A DNA stretch of 64,000 nt from Thermanaerothrix daxensis. GTDB lineage: Bacteria > Chloroflexota > Anaerolineae > Anaerolineales > Anaerolineaceae. The number at the start of each line of letters is the position of its first letter. Positions within the stretch are counted from its first letter, which is position 1. This document shows positions 44,433 through 54,115 of this stretch, piece by piece. The notes under the pieces were generated by a model, which worked only from the letters and a program-made list of their open reading frames with translations, was not told the DNA's origin and ran no database searches. Position numbers and translations under genes: made by a program. The DNA is taken from NCBI RefSeq assembly GCF_001306145.1, contig NZ_LGKO01000006.1, forward strand, positions 217,236 to 281,235. The letters run 5' to 3'.

Positions 44433-45356
44433 CTAATTTCTCTCGCATCCGATACCGTCTCCATCACCGTCAAACCGGTGCGGGTCGGGTGGTAAGACCC
44501 GGAATCGACGATAGGGAATATCTGGGCAATCTAAATCAGGGGGTGGAGGTGGAATACAAACATCCGGATAGGATGGGTGACAATTTCCATTGCCGCTACC
44601 GCTGCCCGGTGCAGGCAGCAATGGGAGAGGGGCGTAAGTCGGCGTGGGTCTCCAAAGACCTGCTCCAGAAATCTGTGCGGATTGCTGCGCAGAAACAAAA
44701 ACCTCGGAACAGGCGACATCGGGTGGATAGGTGTAAGCGTAGGCATATCCTTGCCGGACCAATTCATAGTTGACAAATACATCACCGACAAACACATACC
44801 TCAACAAGCGATCGTAACGATCGACTTCGGACACATCCTTGACCAGGGTAACTTTTTTACCCTCGACCAAACGCCGATTGGCTTCGGTAGCCTGATAGTA
44901 GAAATAATCACCCCGCTCCGGCGTATCTACGCCGATATAGCGAACACGAAAAGTTTGATTACCAATGCGAACGTCAATCGTGTCCCCATCGATAATTCGA
45001 GTGACGGTTCCGACTTCGCGTTTGGTGTTTTTTGGAACACAAGATACCGGTGGTAAGGTCACCGTGGGGGTGGGTGTAACGGTAGGTTTTGGCGTGATCG
45101 TGGATGTGAAGGTTATCGTTGGGGTTGTGGTTTCCGTAAAGGTGGCGGTAATTGTCGGTGATAAAGTAATCGTTGGTGTGGTGGTCTGTGATGGTGTTGA
45201 TGTAATGGTGAAGGTCGGTTTTGCGGTGTGGGTTACGGTCGGGGTGGGGTCGGGTATAAGGTAACTTGTCGCCAGGGAAAACAGGCAGCAAGACACCGCA
45301 ATCCCAAGAAATCCGAATAACATCAGGATGGGTTTTTTTAGATGCCGACCACTCAT
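44433..45356 (-). CDS. Secreted thermonuclease-like protein with Excalibur motif
   Basis: A 307-residue protein with an N-terminal signal or anchor helix (about 9-30), then a Thr/Pro-rich stalk to about 105, a staphylococcal nuclease domain (about 115-245: VTRIIDGDTIDVRIGNQTFR, YIGVDTPERGDY, and DRYDRLLRYVFVGDVFVNYE with its RYDR Arg), and a C-terminal calcium-binding Excalibur motif (DGDGDGIGCE). It probably degrades DNA outside the cell or on its surface. The repetitive stalk is a likely spot for slippage. Confidence 0.92.
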   Translation of the reverse strand: MSGRHLKKPILMLFGFLGIAVSCCLFSLATSYLIPDPTPTVTHTAKPTFTITSTPSQTTTPTITLSPTITATFTETTTPTITFTSTITPKPTVTPTPTVTLPPVSCVPKNTKREVGTVTRIIDGDTIDVRIGNQTFRVRYIGVDTPERGDYFYYQATEANRRLVEGKKVTLVKDVSEVDRYDRLLRYVFVGDVFVNYELVRQGYAYAYTYPPDVACSEVFVSAQQSAQISGAGLWRPTPTYAPLPLLPAPGSGSGNGNCHPSYPDVCIPPPPPDLDCPDIPYRRFRVLPPDPHRFDGDGDGIGCERN

Positions 45357-45694
45357 CTTGCCAAGTTCGTTCGGATTTCGTTGATTTGCGTGATGAATAA
45401 TTTTTTGCTAGGATGAATTCAAGAAAATCATTTCATCGTGCCCGAATCACAACCTGGCCGAAGTTCTTAGAGAATGGACTTGCCGACGCCGCTTCTGACC
45501 GCTGGCAAGTTGCTGGCGTTCCCAAATCGGTAAAAATTTCTTGCAAAAGTCATCGACATTGTAAAACAACTCGAGGAATCTGTCCATTGAGGGGCTCTTT
45601 CATCTTCAATTTTGGTTTTAGCAACGAAAGGTTGCTCTCCGGTATGGAGACCCTGAACCTATCCTCAACTTGCTCTTAATGCCATTGGTAGCAA
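45357..45694. other. Gene-free stretch at the edge of the AT-rich island
   Basis: AT content rises here. Short frames exist but none has a family resemblance. GGTTTTAGCAACGAAAGGTTGC holds a small GCAAC/GTTGC stem. This may be debris of mobile elements. Confidence 0.4.
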
Positions 45695-46690
45695 TCAGTG
45701 ACATGCACCTTGACCTTTATGTCTTTGAAAGCTCGGTGATGCAATCTTACCTCTGATGAGTTGTGCCTTAATTACATTCTTTTCAACAATGATGACATGC
45801 CAAACTCTACCCCCAAGCATAAATACTTCATCGGGAGTTCCAGAAATTTTCCCAATTCCTATACCCGAAGCAATGTCAATTACCCTATAACTTTGAGGGT
45901 CCGGAATATTTGAATGGATACGTCCTTTTTGGCCTAAATCCGATAATTTTGTAGAGGCAAAGAATTGAGTATGCTGATATTCGATCCATCCTTTATTCTT
46001 CAGCTCGGAGAGGATAAGTTTTGAAGATTTCTCAGAGCACAACAGAGAAAGAAGTTCCAAGATCGATTCTTCATCTACCCCATTGGGGTTTTGATACAGG
46101 AATGAAAAAATCTGTTGCACTACTACAGATATATCAGGTTCATAATTTTCGTTGGGCAATTCACCAGAAATTGCAGCATTGAACATAAGGCGCATCATAT
46201 TTTTTCTTGTGATTTTGTAATGGCCACTACATTTACGACACCTTGTCTACAATTTCCTCGATCAATGCGCTGAAGGAGTGATGAAATACTCCAAGGAAGT
46301 TCATAGAGGACGATTAGATCAATGTCCTCAATATCAATTCCTACCTCTAGTGTTGATGTGGCGACACAAACAGCCACATCTGCTTCCTTCATGATCATTT
46401 CGACTTCTTCTCGAGCCTTGCGAGAAAGATTGCCATGATGGGATAAAACAGGATAGGGATGCCACAACCTGGTAAGTTCAGCTGCTACGGTCTCGACAGA
46501 CTCCCTCATATTACAAAAAATAGACATTTATACCAGCCATTTTTTAGCAAAAAGATATACCTCCTCAAGCGAATTCAAGAAATAATAATTTATTTCTCTT
46601 TGATCGGATACCTTTAGTACTTTGAATTCTCTTGCATGTCTCTTAGCAATCTGCTCTGGGGAAAAAACAATGTTGCCGAAAGCATGCAAA
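45695..46690 (-). pseudogene. Superfamily 2 helicase remnant (Lhr-like), broken
   Basis: Three pieces of one helicase lie in order on the minus strand. First (about 46690-46529): NIVFSPEQIAKRHAREFKVL and LEEVYLFAKKWLV, then a TAA. Next (46527-46195): IFCNMRESVETVAAELTRLW, GNLSRKAREEVEMIMKEADV, CVATSTLEVGIDIEDIDLIV and SSLLQRIDRGNCRQG, which are helicase motifs IV-VI. Then, in another frame (46198-45695), the downstream part starting MMRLMFNAAISGEL. The ATPase half with Walker A and B is missing upstream. The TAA and the frame change make it a pseudogene, cut off on one side by an IS110 fragment. Confidence 0.75.
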
Positions 46691-46697
46691 TAGAAAA

Positions 46698-46800
46698 ATG
46701 ACAGATGATCTGCTGGTGTTGTCGGATTGGCTAATGAGTTATGGCATCACATACGTCGCCATGGAAAGCACAGGTGAGTATTTGGAAGCCGATCTACAAT
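46698..46800 (+). mobile_element. IS110-family transposase fragment
   Basis: The frame MTDDLLVLSDWLMSYGITYV then AMESTGEYLEADL matches the RNase-H-like N-terminal part of IS110 DEDD transposases (TTxDLLALxDWLxxxGxTHVAMESTGVYW). After about 35 residues it goes out of frame and the rest of the element is missing. It lies exactly at the broken 5' end of the helicase remnant. Confidence 0.7.
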
Positions 46801-46843
46801 ACCGAGGAAATGGCAGAACTTGCTTAAGGGCCGACGTAGCCCA

Positions 46844-46990
46844 TCTTCCCGGCCTGAGGATGGGCGTTTCGGTGGCATCCCCGATTACAAACTCGGCGTC
46901 GGGCTGAAATAGCCACCGTAACAGGCTTTGCGGCTTGCTCTGCTGCAAGCTGCATGGGAAACCTCCTTTGCTGGGATTATTTTGTCAAAC
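46844..46990. other. Debris region between IS110 fragment and the sugar operon
   Basis: Contains GCCCATC/GATGGGC arms (46838-46864) and a TTGCTGG...CCAGCAA pair (around 46969-47006). These may be parts of element ends. No gene. Confidence 0.35.
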
Positions 46991-47055
46991 CTATTATCCA
47001 GCAATGGGGGCTTCTTCGTTTGTCCGATTTCATGCCTGAACTTCAGAATTAATAC

Positions 47056-47083
47056 TTGACTTTGGGAATTCTTTTGCTATAAT
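47056..47083 (+). promoter_or_regulatory. Strong sigma-70-type promoter of the sugar operon
   Basis: TTGACT at 47056-47061 and TATAAT at 47078-47083, spacer 16 bases, 58 bases before the SorC start. Confidence 0.85.
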
Positions 47084-47095
47084 ATTAATCGATAG

Positions 47096-47127
47096 TGAAA
47101 ATTCTCTCATTAATGAAATAATTTTCA
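47096..47127. promoter_or_regulatory. Candidate SorC operator
   Basis: TGAAAATT at 47096-47103 is mirrored by AATTTTCA at 47120-47127, just downstream of the promoter. SorC regulators usually control their own operon through such repeats. Confidence 0.55.
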
Positions 47128-47141
47128 ATAATTTGTTCCCT

Positions 47142-48098
47142 ATGGCGCGACCTAAACAAGAAGAAGACCCGCGACTGCTTACAAAAGTTAGCAAGCTCTA
47201 CTATGAAGAGGGCTTGAATCAAGACGAAATCATGACTCGGCTACAGCTCTCGCGCTCTAAGGTTTCGCGATTGCTTAAGCGTGCGAGAGATAGGGGAATT
47301 GTCAAGATCACTGTTGTGCCCCCACCGGGTCTTTTCCCTGATCTTGAGGCGGAATTGGAAGAACGGTACCACCTAAAAGAAGCCGTTGTAGTCGAGGTCC
47401 GTGATCCTCAATCTCAACCTCTGGTTTCTCGTGAACTGGGAATAGCGGCAGCCAACTATCTTATACGGACATTACAAGATAATGACGTAATTGGTGTTTC
47501 CTGGGGCACGACACTTAGTCATATGGTGGCGGCCTTGGAACCCCGTCCAGCAAATGGAGTCCATGTGGTGCAGATTATTGGCGGTCTTGGTCCTTCTGAG
47601 TCTGAGGTTCATGCCACTGATTTGTGCCGGCGGCTGGCTCAACTTCTCCAATGTCGGCTCACGCTCCTACCAGCCCCAGGTATTGTGGATCATGGAGAGG
47701 TCAAGGAAATTATCCTCTCGGATAGCCATGTTCGTCATTGTTTTGAACTCTTTTCCCGCATTACTGTGGCCTATGTCGGTGTAGGCGCCCCGACCCCTGA
47801 TTCAGTCATAATGCGCGACGGCTCGATTATTACTCAAGAAGAGTTGGACGCTCTTCTACAAAAAGGAGCAGTTGGCGATATTGCTTTGCGTTTTTTTGAT
47901 GCCTTCGGTCGCCCGGTTTTGTCTGAGTTGGACGAGCGGGTTATTGGCATTTCTTTAGAGGAGTTGCGTCAAATAAAACGCGTCGTCGGAGTGGCTGGAG
48001 GTCCGAAAAAGGTTGAGGTACTCCGGGGTGCTCTCCGGGGTGGTTTGATAAATGTGCTAATCACTGATCATGTGACTGCATATCAGTTGGTGAGGTAG
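47142..48098 (+). CDS. SorC-family sugar-responsive transcription regulator
   Basis: A 318-residue regulator with an N-terminal helix-turn-helix (LYYEEGLNQDEIMTRLQLSR, SKVSRLLKRARDRGI) and a C-terminal sugar-phosphate-binding domain from about 60 (VSWGTTLSHMVAAL, YVGVGAPTPDSVIMRDGSII, GDIALRFFDAFGRPV and KVEVLRGALRGGLINVLITD). The ATG at 47142 is preferred over a TTG at 47133. It is the first gene of the rightward operon, so it probably senses the pathway's phosphorylated intermediate and represses or activates from the repeats at 47096-47127. Confidence 0.92.
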   Translation: MARPKQEEDPRLLTKVSKLYYEEGLNQDEIMTRLQLSRSKVSRLLKRARDRGIVKITVVPPPGLFPDLEAELEERYHLKEAVVVEVRDPQSQPLVSRELGIAAANYLIRTLQDNDVIGVSWGTTLSHMVAALEPRPANGVHVVQIIGGLGPSESEVHATDLCRRLAQLLQCRLTLLPAPGIVDHGEVKEIILSDSHVRHCFELFSRITVAYVGVGAPTPDSVIMRDGSIITQEELDALLQKGAVGDIALRFFDAFGRPVLSELDERVIGISLEELRQIKRVVGVAGGPKKVEVLRGALRGGLINVLITDHVTAYQLVR

Positions 48099-48105
48099 CG
48101 TTTCA

Positions 48106-48732
48106 ATGACAGATGCGCAAACTTTGTCGCCAGACACAATTATTGCTTTAGCTAAAGAGGTCATCCAGCGTGAAGCAGAAGCAGTGGCTTCATTGACCTC
48201 TCAGTTTGACCAAAGTTACGTAGAGGTTGTTCGGGTAATTCTGGCCTGTGAAGGGCATGTACTGGTGGCTGGGGCTGGTACTTCACATGCTGTTGCTTAT
48301 CGTTTGGCGCACCTGCTTTCGTGCTGTGGAACACCGGCTCTCTTTATTCACCCGGGCGATGCCCAACATGGTGGAGGAGGGGCTGTTACGGCTCGGGACG
48401 TTCTCCTTCTAATTTCAAAAGGAGGTGAAACCCAAGAGATCAACAATTTGGCACATATTGCTCGACAACGCGGAGCAACGGTTGTTGCAATCACAGAGAA
48501 TCTGGGTTCAACTTTGGCGCAACTCAGCGATTATGTCGTGCGTGTAAGTGCTCCCCCTGATGTTGATCCTTATGGAATGATTGCCACCGGGAGTTCGTTG
48601 GTCAATGCGGCTTGGGGAGATGCTTTGTGTGCTGTACTTCTTAACCTCCGAGGTTACACCAAAGAGGAATTTGGTAAAACCCACCCTGGTGGTGCCGTCG
48701 GTAAAAAACTTAGCGAGCAAGGCATTCTATAA
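48106..48732 (+). CDS. SIS-domain sugar phosphate isomerase
   Basis: A 208-residue protein with one SIS domain (VLVAGAGTSHAVAYRLAHLL, DVLLLISKGGETQEINNLAH) and the end HPGGAVGKKLSEQ, as in arabinose 5-phosphate isomerase (KdsD/GutQ), but without the two CBS domains. It may interconvert aldose and ketose phosphates in this pathway. Starts seven bases after SorC. Confidence 0.88.
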   Translation: MTDAQTLSPDTIIALAKEVIQREAEAVASLTSQFDQSYVEVVRVILACEGHVLVAGAGTSHAVAYRLAHLLSCCGTPALFIHPGDAQHGGGGAVTARDVLLLISKGGETQEINNLAHIARQRGATVVAITENLGSTLAQLSDYVVRVSAPPDVDPYGMIATGSSLVNAAWGDALCAVLLNLRGYTKEEFGKTHPGGAVGKKLSEQGIL

Positions 48733-48747
48733 CGGGCAGATGAGCTT

Positions 48748-49806
48748 ATGAAAGCAGCGTTTCTTACGAGTGTGATGCGGTTCGAGATTCGGGATATTCC
48801 CTTACCAGATTGTCCCGAAGACGGGATTATCTTGAAAGTTAAAGCCTGTGGTGTCTGTGGTTCGGATTTGCGTCGTTGGCGTGAAGGCCCCATGCTAAGC
48901 AGTATCCCTCCGATCCCAGGCCATGAGATAGCCGGTGAAGTGATTGCTATTGGAAAAAACATCACCGACTATACGATTGGCGAACGCTTGGCTGTGGCCC
49001 CCGATATACATTGCGGTAATTGTTATTACTGTGAACAAGGGCTTTATAACCTATGTGATAATCTGCGTTTGATCGGCATAACTCCAGGGTATGATGGGGG
49101 ATTTACGGAGTACATGGTACTGACTGGCGAGATTCTCAGAAATGGCATAGTGCATCGTGTTCCGCCTGGGCTTTCCGACCTGCAAGCAGCACTCGCAGAA
49201 CCCGCCAGCTCAGTACTGGCAGCCCATGAGCGTGTTGGTACAAGCCTCGGTGATACTGTGCTGGTAATGGGGGCTGGCCCGATTGGGTGCTTGCACGTCA
49301 TAGTTGCTAAGGCTAGAGGGGCACGGGTATTGTTATCAGAACCCCATGCTGGGCGTCGACAACGAGGTGAGGTGTTTGGGCCCGATGGAATCATAGATCC
49401 TTCGCAGCAAGATGTGGTGGCTCAGGTCCGAGAGATGACGGATGGGCGTGGTGTGGACATTGTGATTTGTGCTAACCCAATTGCCGAAACTCAAACACAA
49501 GCGGTTGAGGTGGTACGTAAAAGGGGACGGGTTGTTTTGTTCGGTGGTTTGCCTAAGGATCATCCCATGACGGTACTTAACGCCAACTTGATCCATTATG
49601 GCGAAATTCAAGTTGTGGGTTCGTTCTCTTACCACCCGATTTTTCACCAGAGGGCTTTAGATCTGATTAAGCAAGGAGTAATCCCTTCCGATAAACTCAT
49701 TACCCACACTTTCTCACTTGACCAGATAAATGAAGCCTTTCAAACAGCAGCTGGTGGAGATGCACTAAAGGTGATCATTACTTTTGAAACTGGAGCAGCA
49801 TCATGA
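48748..49806 (+). CDS. Zinc-dependent medium-chain alcohol dehydrogenase (polyol/sugar type)
   Basis: A 352-residue NAD(P) oxidoreductase. Catalytic zinc ligands are in [10 protein letters not shown] and PGHEIAGEV; the structural zinc site [15 protein letters not shown] is complete; the nucleotide fold has [18 protein letters not shown]. It resembles sorbitol/threonine dehydrogenases and probably oxidises a secondary alcohol of the substrate. It overlaps the next gene by ATGA. Confidence 0.92.
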   Translation: MKAAFLTSVMRFEIRDIPLPDCPEDGIILKVKACGVCGSDLRRWREGPMLSSIPPIPGHEIAGEVIAIGKNITDYTIGERLAVAPDIHCGNCYYCEQGLYNLCDNLRLIGITPGYDGGFTEYMVLTGEILRNGIVHRVPPGLSDLQAALAEPASSVLAAHERVGTSLGDTVLVMGAGPIGCLHVIVAKARGARVLLSEPHAGRRQRGEVFGPDGIIDPSQQDVVAQVREMTDGRGVDIVICANPIAETQTQAVEVVRKRGRVVLFGGLPKDHPMTVLNANLIHYGEIQVVGSFSYHPIFHQRALDLIKQGVIPSDKLITHTFSLDQINEAFQTAAGGDALKVIITFETGAAS

Positions 49807-51158
49807 TTGGACTCTACAAAGATCTTGAAGACATTGCCAAGGCAGGTAAAAGTGTGCGAGTTGGTTTGATTGGCGCCGGTCAGATGGGCACGGATGTGGT
49901 AGCCCAAACCACCATGATGAAAGGAATTGAAGTTGTAATTGCAGCAGATATTGACCTCCAGCGAGCCAAAGAGGCTTATCGTATTGGACAGGTGATTGGT
50001 GAAGTGGTTGAAGCCCGCACTCCAGCAGAGGCAGATGCCGCAGTTCAGGCAGGTAAGTTTGTGGTAACCCGTGATTATCGTGTGGTTACTGACATGCAGA
50101 GTGTGGATGTGGTGTTGGAAGCCACAGGCGTGCCCGAAGTAGGCGCTTCTGCAGCGTTGCGGGCAGCACGCAAAGGGCACGACTTGGCGATGATGAATGT
50201 GGAGACCGATATCACGGTAGGTCCAATTTTGAATTGGTACGCTTCTCAGAAAGGGGTATTGTACGCCTTGGCTGCTGGCGATGAACCGGCTGCGTGTAAG
50301 GAACTTTATGATTTTGCCAGGGCGTTGGGGTTCACCATTGTGGCAGCAGGAAAGGGAAAGAATAATCCATTAGATCGTTACGCCACTCCCACCGATCCCG
50401 CAATTATTCAAGAAGCATCGCGACGCGGGTTGAGCCCTAATATGCTGATAGAATTCATAGATGGCAGTAAGACCATGATCGAGATGGCTGCGGTCTCTAA
50501 CGCCACCGGCTTGGTACCGGATGTTCGTGGAATGCACGGTCCCCACGCAACGCGAGACACTCTCAACCGCGTCTTTACCTTGAAGGAAGATGGTGGGGTC
50601 CTCAATAAGATGGGTGTGGTGGATTATGGTATTGGCCCTATTGCCCCCGGTGTATTTGTGATTGTGCGCACGGATCACCCTCGTTTACGTGAGGCTTTAA
50701 TCTTACGAGATATGGGAACCGGTCCTTACTACACCCTGTTCCGGCCTTACCACTTGTGTAGCATTGAGGTTCCACTAACTTGCGCATTGCTTGCCATCCG
50801 ACGTCAATCCAACATGATGCCCATGGATCGTCTGGTTTCTGAAGTTTTTGCAGTCGCTAAACGTGATCTCTTTCCCGGTGATGTACTGGATGGAATTGGT
50901 GGGACTAGCTTTTATAGTCTTATTGACACCTATGAACAGGCCAAGGCAGAGTGCATGTTGCCTATCGGATTGGCAAAAGGAGCTCGCGTTCTTCGTCCTA
51001 TCGCCAAAGGTCAACCGATTTCTTGCCATGATGTTGAAATAAAACCCTCAATGATTTACCAGTTGCGTCAATTGCAAGATGCCTGGTTTGAGAAACGTAT
51101 TTCTGAGGGTGATCTTTTGCTGGCTGTTGATCAACTTGCTAGTGAACCGATTGAATAA
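49803..51158 (+). CDS. NAD(P) oxidoreductase with SAF domain (COG4091-like)
   Basis: A 451-residue protein. The N-terminal Rossmann fold has [19 protein letters not shown]; the middle resembles homoserine dehydrogenase ([35 protein letters not shown]). The C-terminal SAF domain is at about 355-430 ([20 protein letters not shown]). This family is often called homoserine dehydrogenase-like, but in sugar operons it acts on unknown polyol- or sugar-acid-type substrates. ATGA overlap with the previous gene suggests close coordination with the zinc dehydrogenase. Confidence 0.85.
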   Translation: MIGLYKDLEDIAKAGKSVRVGLIGAGQMGTDVVAQTTMMKGIEVVIAADIDLQRAKEAYRIGQVIGEVVEARTPAEADAAVQAGKFVVTRDYRVVTDMQSVDVVLEATGVPEVGASAALRAARKGHDLAMMNVETDITVGPILNWYASQKGVLYALAAGDEPAACKELYDFARALGFTIVAAGKGKNNPLDRYATPTDPAIIQEASRRGLSPNMLIEFIDGSKTMIEMAAVSNATGLVPDVRGMHGPHATRDTLNRVFTLKEDGGVLNKMGVVDYGIGPIAPGVFVIVRTDHPRLREALILRDMGTGPYYTLFRPYHLCSIEVPLTCALLAIRRQSNMMPMDRLVSEVFAVAKRDLFPGDVLDGIGGTSFYSLIDTYEQAKAECMLPIGLAKGARVLRPIAKGQPISCHDVEIKPSMIYQLRQLQDAWFEKRISEGDLLLAVDQLASEPIE

Positions 51159-51175
51159 CCCAGGAGGAGGAAAAA

Positions 51176-52585
51176 ATGAGTCAGGCAACCCTTGCGGTCA
51201 TTGTTGGTAATCGTGATTTCTTTCCCGATAGGCTTGTTACAGAAGCGCGCCGAGATATTCTGGCCTTGTTCAATGAGCTAGACATTGAACCCGTCATTTT
51301 AGATGAGAATGAGACTAAATTTGGCTCAGTGGAAACATACGCTCATGCGAAAGCATGCGCTGACTTGTTCCGCAAGCACCGTGATCGGATTGATGGGGTG
51401 TTGGTTACCTTACCTAATTTTGGTGATGAAAAAGGGGTGGCTGACACGATTAAGCTCTCTGGACTTGAGGTGCCCATCCTTGTTCAAGCATACCCAGACG
51501 ATTTGTCCCAGTTTACGCTGGAACGGCGGCGTGATGCTTTTTGCGGGAAGATTTCGGTTTGTAACAACCTACGTCAATATGGTTTCCCGTTTTCCTTAAC
51601 TCGCCTCCATACTGTTAATCCGCTAAGTGAGAGTTTCAAAGAAGACTTGCTTCGTTTTGTTGGAGTTTGCCGGGTGGTAAAAGGTCTGCGCAATGCACGT
51701 CTGGGAATGATAGGGGCGCGGCCCAATGCTTTTAACACGGTGCGTTTTAGCGAGAAGTTACTCCAAGCGTTTGGGATAAGCGTCTCCACTATTGATCTCT
51801 CAGAGATCTTTGCAGCAGCCAACAAATTAGCAAATGACGATCCTATGGTTCTGGCCAAACTTGACGAAATTCATGCTTATGCGAAGACCGAAGGAGTGCC
51901 CGGGGGTTCGCTTGTTCGAATGGCAAAACTTGGGATTGTGATATCGGATTGGATGCGTGAAAACGATCTTCAGGCAACGGCCATTCAGTGTTGGAATTCG
52001 GTGCAAAGGAACTTTGGCGTCAATGTATGTACATTGATGAGCATGATGAGTGAGAAGCTAATGCCAAGTGCTTGTGAGGCTGACATAACGGGCGTTCTTT
52101 CAATGTATGCTTTGCAATTGGCATCAGGCCGTCCAAGCGCCTTGGTGGATTGGAATAACAATTACGGCGATGATCCTGACCGCTGCGTCTTCTTCCACTG
52201 CGGAAACTGGGCAAAATCTTTCTTGCCTGATATTGCTGTAAAAACTGCTGAAATACTGGGAACTACTTTGGGAGAGGAGAACACCTATGGTGCTGTAGCG
52301 GGACGAGTTCCCGCAGGTCCGGTTACCTTTGCCCGGATCACAACCGATGACTTCAATGGGTTGATCCGTGCATATGTGGGTGAGGGTGAGTTAACGGATG
52401 ATCCTCTCGACACATTCGGAAGCCGTGCAGTAGTGCATGTCTCGAACCTTCAAAAACTGCTTCAATACATTTGCAAGAATGGGTTTGAGCATCACGTTGC
52501 CATGAATGGTTCTCATGTAGCCGCGGTTCTTGTCGAAGCGTTTGAAACCTATTTTGGCTGGGATGTATATCACCATCAGGGTTAA
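51176..52585 (+). CDS. L-fucose/L-arabinose isomerase family protein
   Basis: A 469-residue protein with the two-part FucI/AraA-like fold. Early segment [20 protein letters not shown], then [20 protein letters not shown] and [20 protein letters not shown], where Glu and Asp occupy the metal-site positions; the end has [20 protein letters not shown]. It probably interconverts an aldose and ketose, but this branch (COG2407-like) has several substrates. Ribosome site aggaggagg. No signal peptide. Confidence 0.88.
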   Translation: MSQATLAVIVGNRDFFPDRLVTEARRDILALFNELDIEPVILDENETKFGSVETYAHAKACADLFRKHRDRIDGVLVTLPNFGDEKGVADTIKLSGLEVPILVQAYPDDLSQFTLERRRDAFCGKISVCNNLRQYGFPFSLTRLHTVNPLSESFKEDLLRFVGVCRVVKGLRNARLGMIGARPNAFNTVRFSEKLLQAFGISVSTIDLSEIFAAANKLANDDPMVLAKLDEIHAYAKTEGVPGGSLVRMAKLGIVISDWMRENDLQATAIQCWNSVQRNFGVNVCTLMSMMSEKLMPSACEADITGVLSMYALQLASGRPSALVDWNNNYGDDPDRCVFFHCGNWAKSFLPDIAVKTAEILGTTLGEENTYGAVAGRVPAGPVTFARITTDDFNGLIRAYVGEGELTDDPLDTFGSRAVVHVSNLQKLLQYICKNGFEHHVAMNGSHVAAVLVEAFETYFGWDVYHHQG

Positions 52586-52591
52586 CGCGGT

Positions 52592-54115
52592 ATGTATTTG
52601 ATGGGATTAGACATAGGCACTACAGGTTGTAAGGCGAGCCTGTTTCGCGAGAATGGCGAGCTTGTGGCTGTTTCCCGTCGGGAGTATGAGATTTTGTTTC
52701 CGGCGCCCGGCTGGGCTGAACAGGATGCTGAAAATGTTTGGAGGCTTGCACAAGAATGCATTGTGGAGGTGATCCACACATCTAAAGCATACCGAGAAAT
52801 AACGGCTATAGGACTATCAGTGCAAGGCGAAGCAGTTATACCGGTGGATGTAAATGGGAATGCGCTTCGCAATGCCATTCTGGGTATGGATACCCGTACA
52901 AATGAGCAAAATCGCTGGCTTGAGGAGCGTTTCGGGCGCCATGAGTTATACTCCCGCACCGGTATGCCAATTCACACCATTAATACCCTGCCCAAGTTGG
53001 TGTGGTTGAAAACTCACGAGCCTCAAACTTGGCAGCAGGCATACCGGTTTGTCCTTTATGAGGATTTTCTCATTCAAAAAATGACAGGACGGTGGGGGCT
53101 TAGTCGCTGCCTTGCTTCTCGTACCCAGCTCTACGATTTGCAAGAAGGCGAATGGTCCGAGGAGATTCTTTCGGCGATTGAATTAGAACCTGTCCGTCTC
53201 TCCCCCCTATATGACTCTGGCACTGCTGTGAGCACGCTACGCTCGGAGTTAGCAACTGCGTGGGGTTTGTCTAACCAACCTCTGGTGGTGACGGGAGGGC
53301 ACGATCAGGCTTGTGGAGCCCTTGGGGTAGGCCTGGTGAGGCCCGGTTTATCTATGGTCTCTAGTGGCACAGCCGAAGTGGTTGAAGTGGCATTAGAGAA
53401 GCCAGCATTAGGGGAAGTGCTAGAAAAAGCAAACATCTCCTGTTATGTGCATCCCATACCAGGTTTATATTTGGCCATGACACTTAATCATAGTGGTGGT
53501 TTGCTACTTCGCTGGTTTCGGGATGCGTTTTGTGCCGATATCAAGGCGGAAGCCATCGCGCGTGGAGAAGACGCATATGATCTGATTTTCGGCAATTTGC
53601 CGGATTCTCCCTCTCCACTTTTGTTGCTGCCTCACTTCTCAGGTAGCGGGACACCGTGGATGGATACCACTTCGAAGGGGGCCATCCTGGGACTCACATT
53701 TTCGACCACTCGCGCAGATGTTGCTCTGGCTATTCTGGAAGGGTTGACATATGAATTGAACCTAAATTTGGAATTGCTGCGTGAGGGGGGTGTGATTATC
53801 AAGGAACTGCGAGCTATAGGTGGTGGAGCACGTTCAAAGCGCTGGCTTGAGTTAAAGGCTAACGTCACTGGTATTCCGGTTTTGGTTCCGAAAGTAACGG
53901 AGGCTGCGTCGTGGGGTGCTGCCTTATTGGCTGGAAAAGGGGCTGGCGTCTTTACAGATTTGACGCAAGCGGCCGAAGCCACCCTTGAGTTTACCAACCG
54001 CTATGAACCGAATCCCGAACAACATGTTGCTCATGCTCGCCATTATGCTTTGTATAAAGAGCTCTATCCTACGCTGATTCCCTTGCTAAGTCGAATCTCT
54101 GGAGGAAACCCGTGA
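52592..54115 (+). CDS. FGGY-family carbohydrate kinase (xylulokinase-like)
   Basis: A 507-residue kinase. Nucleotide motif GLDIGTTGCKASLF, substrate-site region GLSVQGEAVIPVDVNG and GMDTRTNEQNRWLEE, and the second ATP segment AIGGGARSKRWLELKANVTG are intact. It phosphorylates the keto-sugar made by the isomerase, by inference from gene order. The last bases overlap the M24-like gene. Confidence 0.93.
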   Translation: MYLMGLDIGTTGCKASLFRENGELVAVSRREYEILFPAPGWAEQDAENVWRLAQECIVEVIHTSKAYREITAIGLSVQGEAVIPVDVNGNALRNAILGMDTRTNEQNRWLEERFGRHELYSRTGMPIHTINTLPKLVWLKTHEPQTWQQAYRFVLYEDFLIQKMTGRWGLSRCLASRTQLYDLQEGEWSEEILSAIELEPVRLSPLYDSGTAVSTLRSELATAWGLSNQPLVVTGGHDQACGALGVGLVRPGLSMVSSGTAEVVEVALEKPALGEVLEKANISCYVHPIPGLYLAMTLNHSGGLLLRWFRDAFCADIKAEAIARGEDAYDLIFGNLPDSPSPLLLLPHFSGSGTPWMDTTSKGAILGLTFSTTRADVALAILEGLTYELNLNLELLREGGVIIKELRAIGGGARSKRWLELKANVTGIPVLVPKVTEAASWGAALLAGKGAGVFTDLTQAAEATLEFTNRYEPNPEQHVAHARHYALYKELYPTLIPLLSRISGGNP

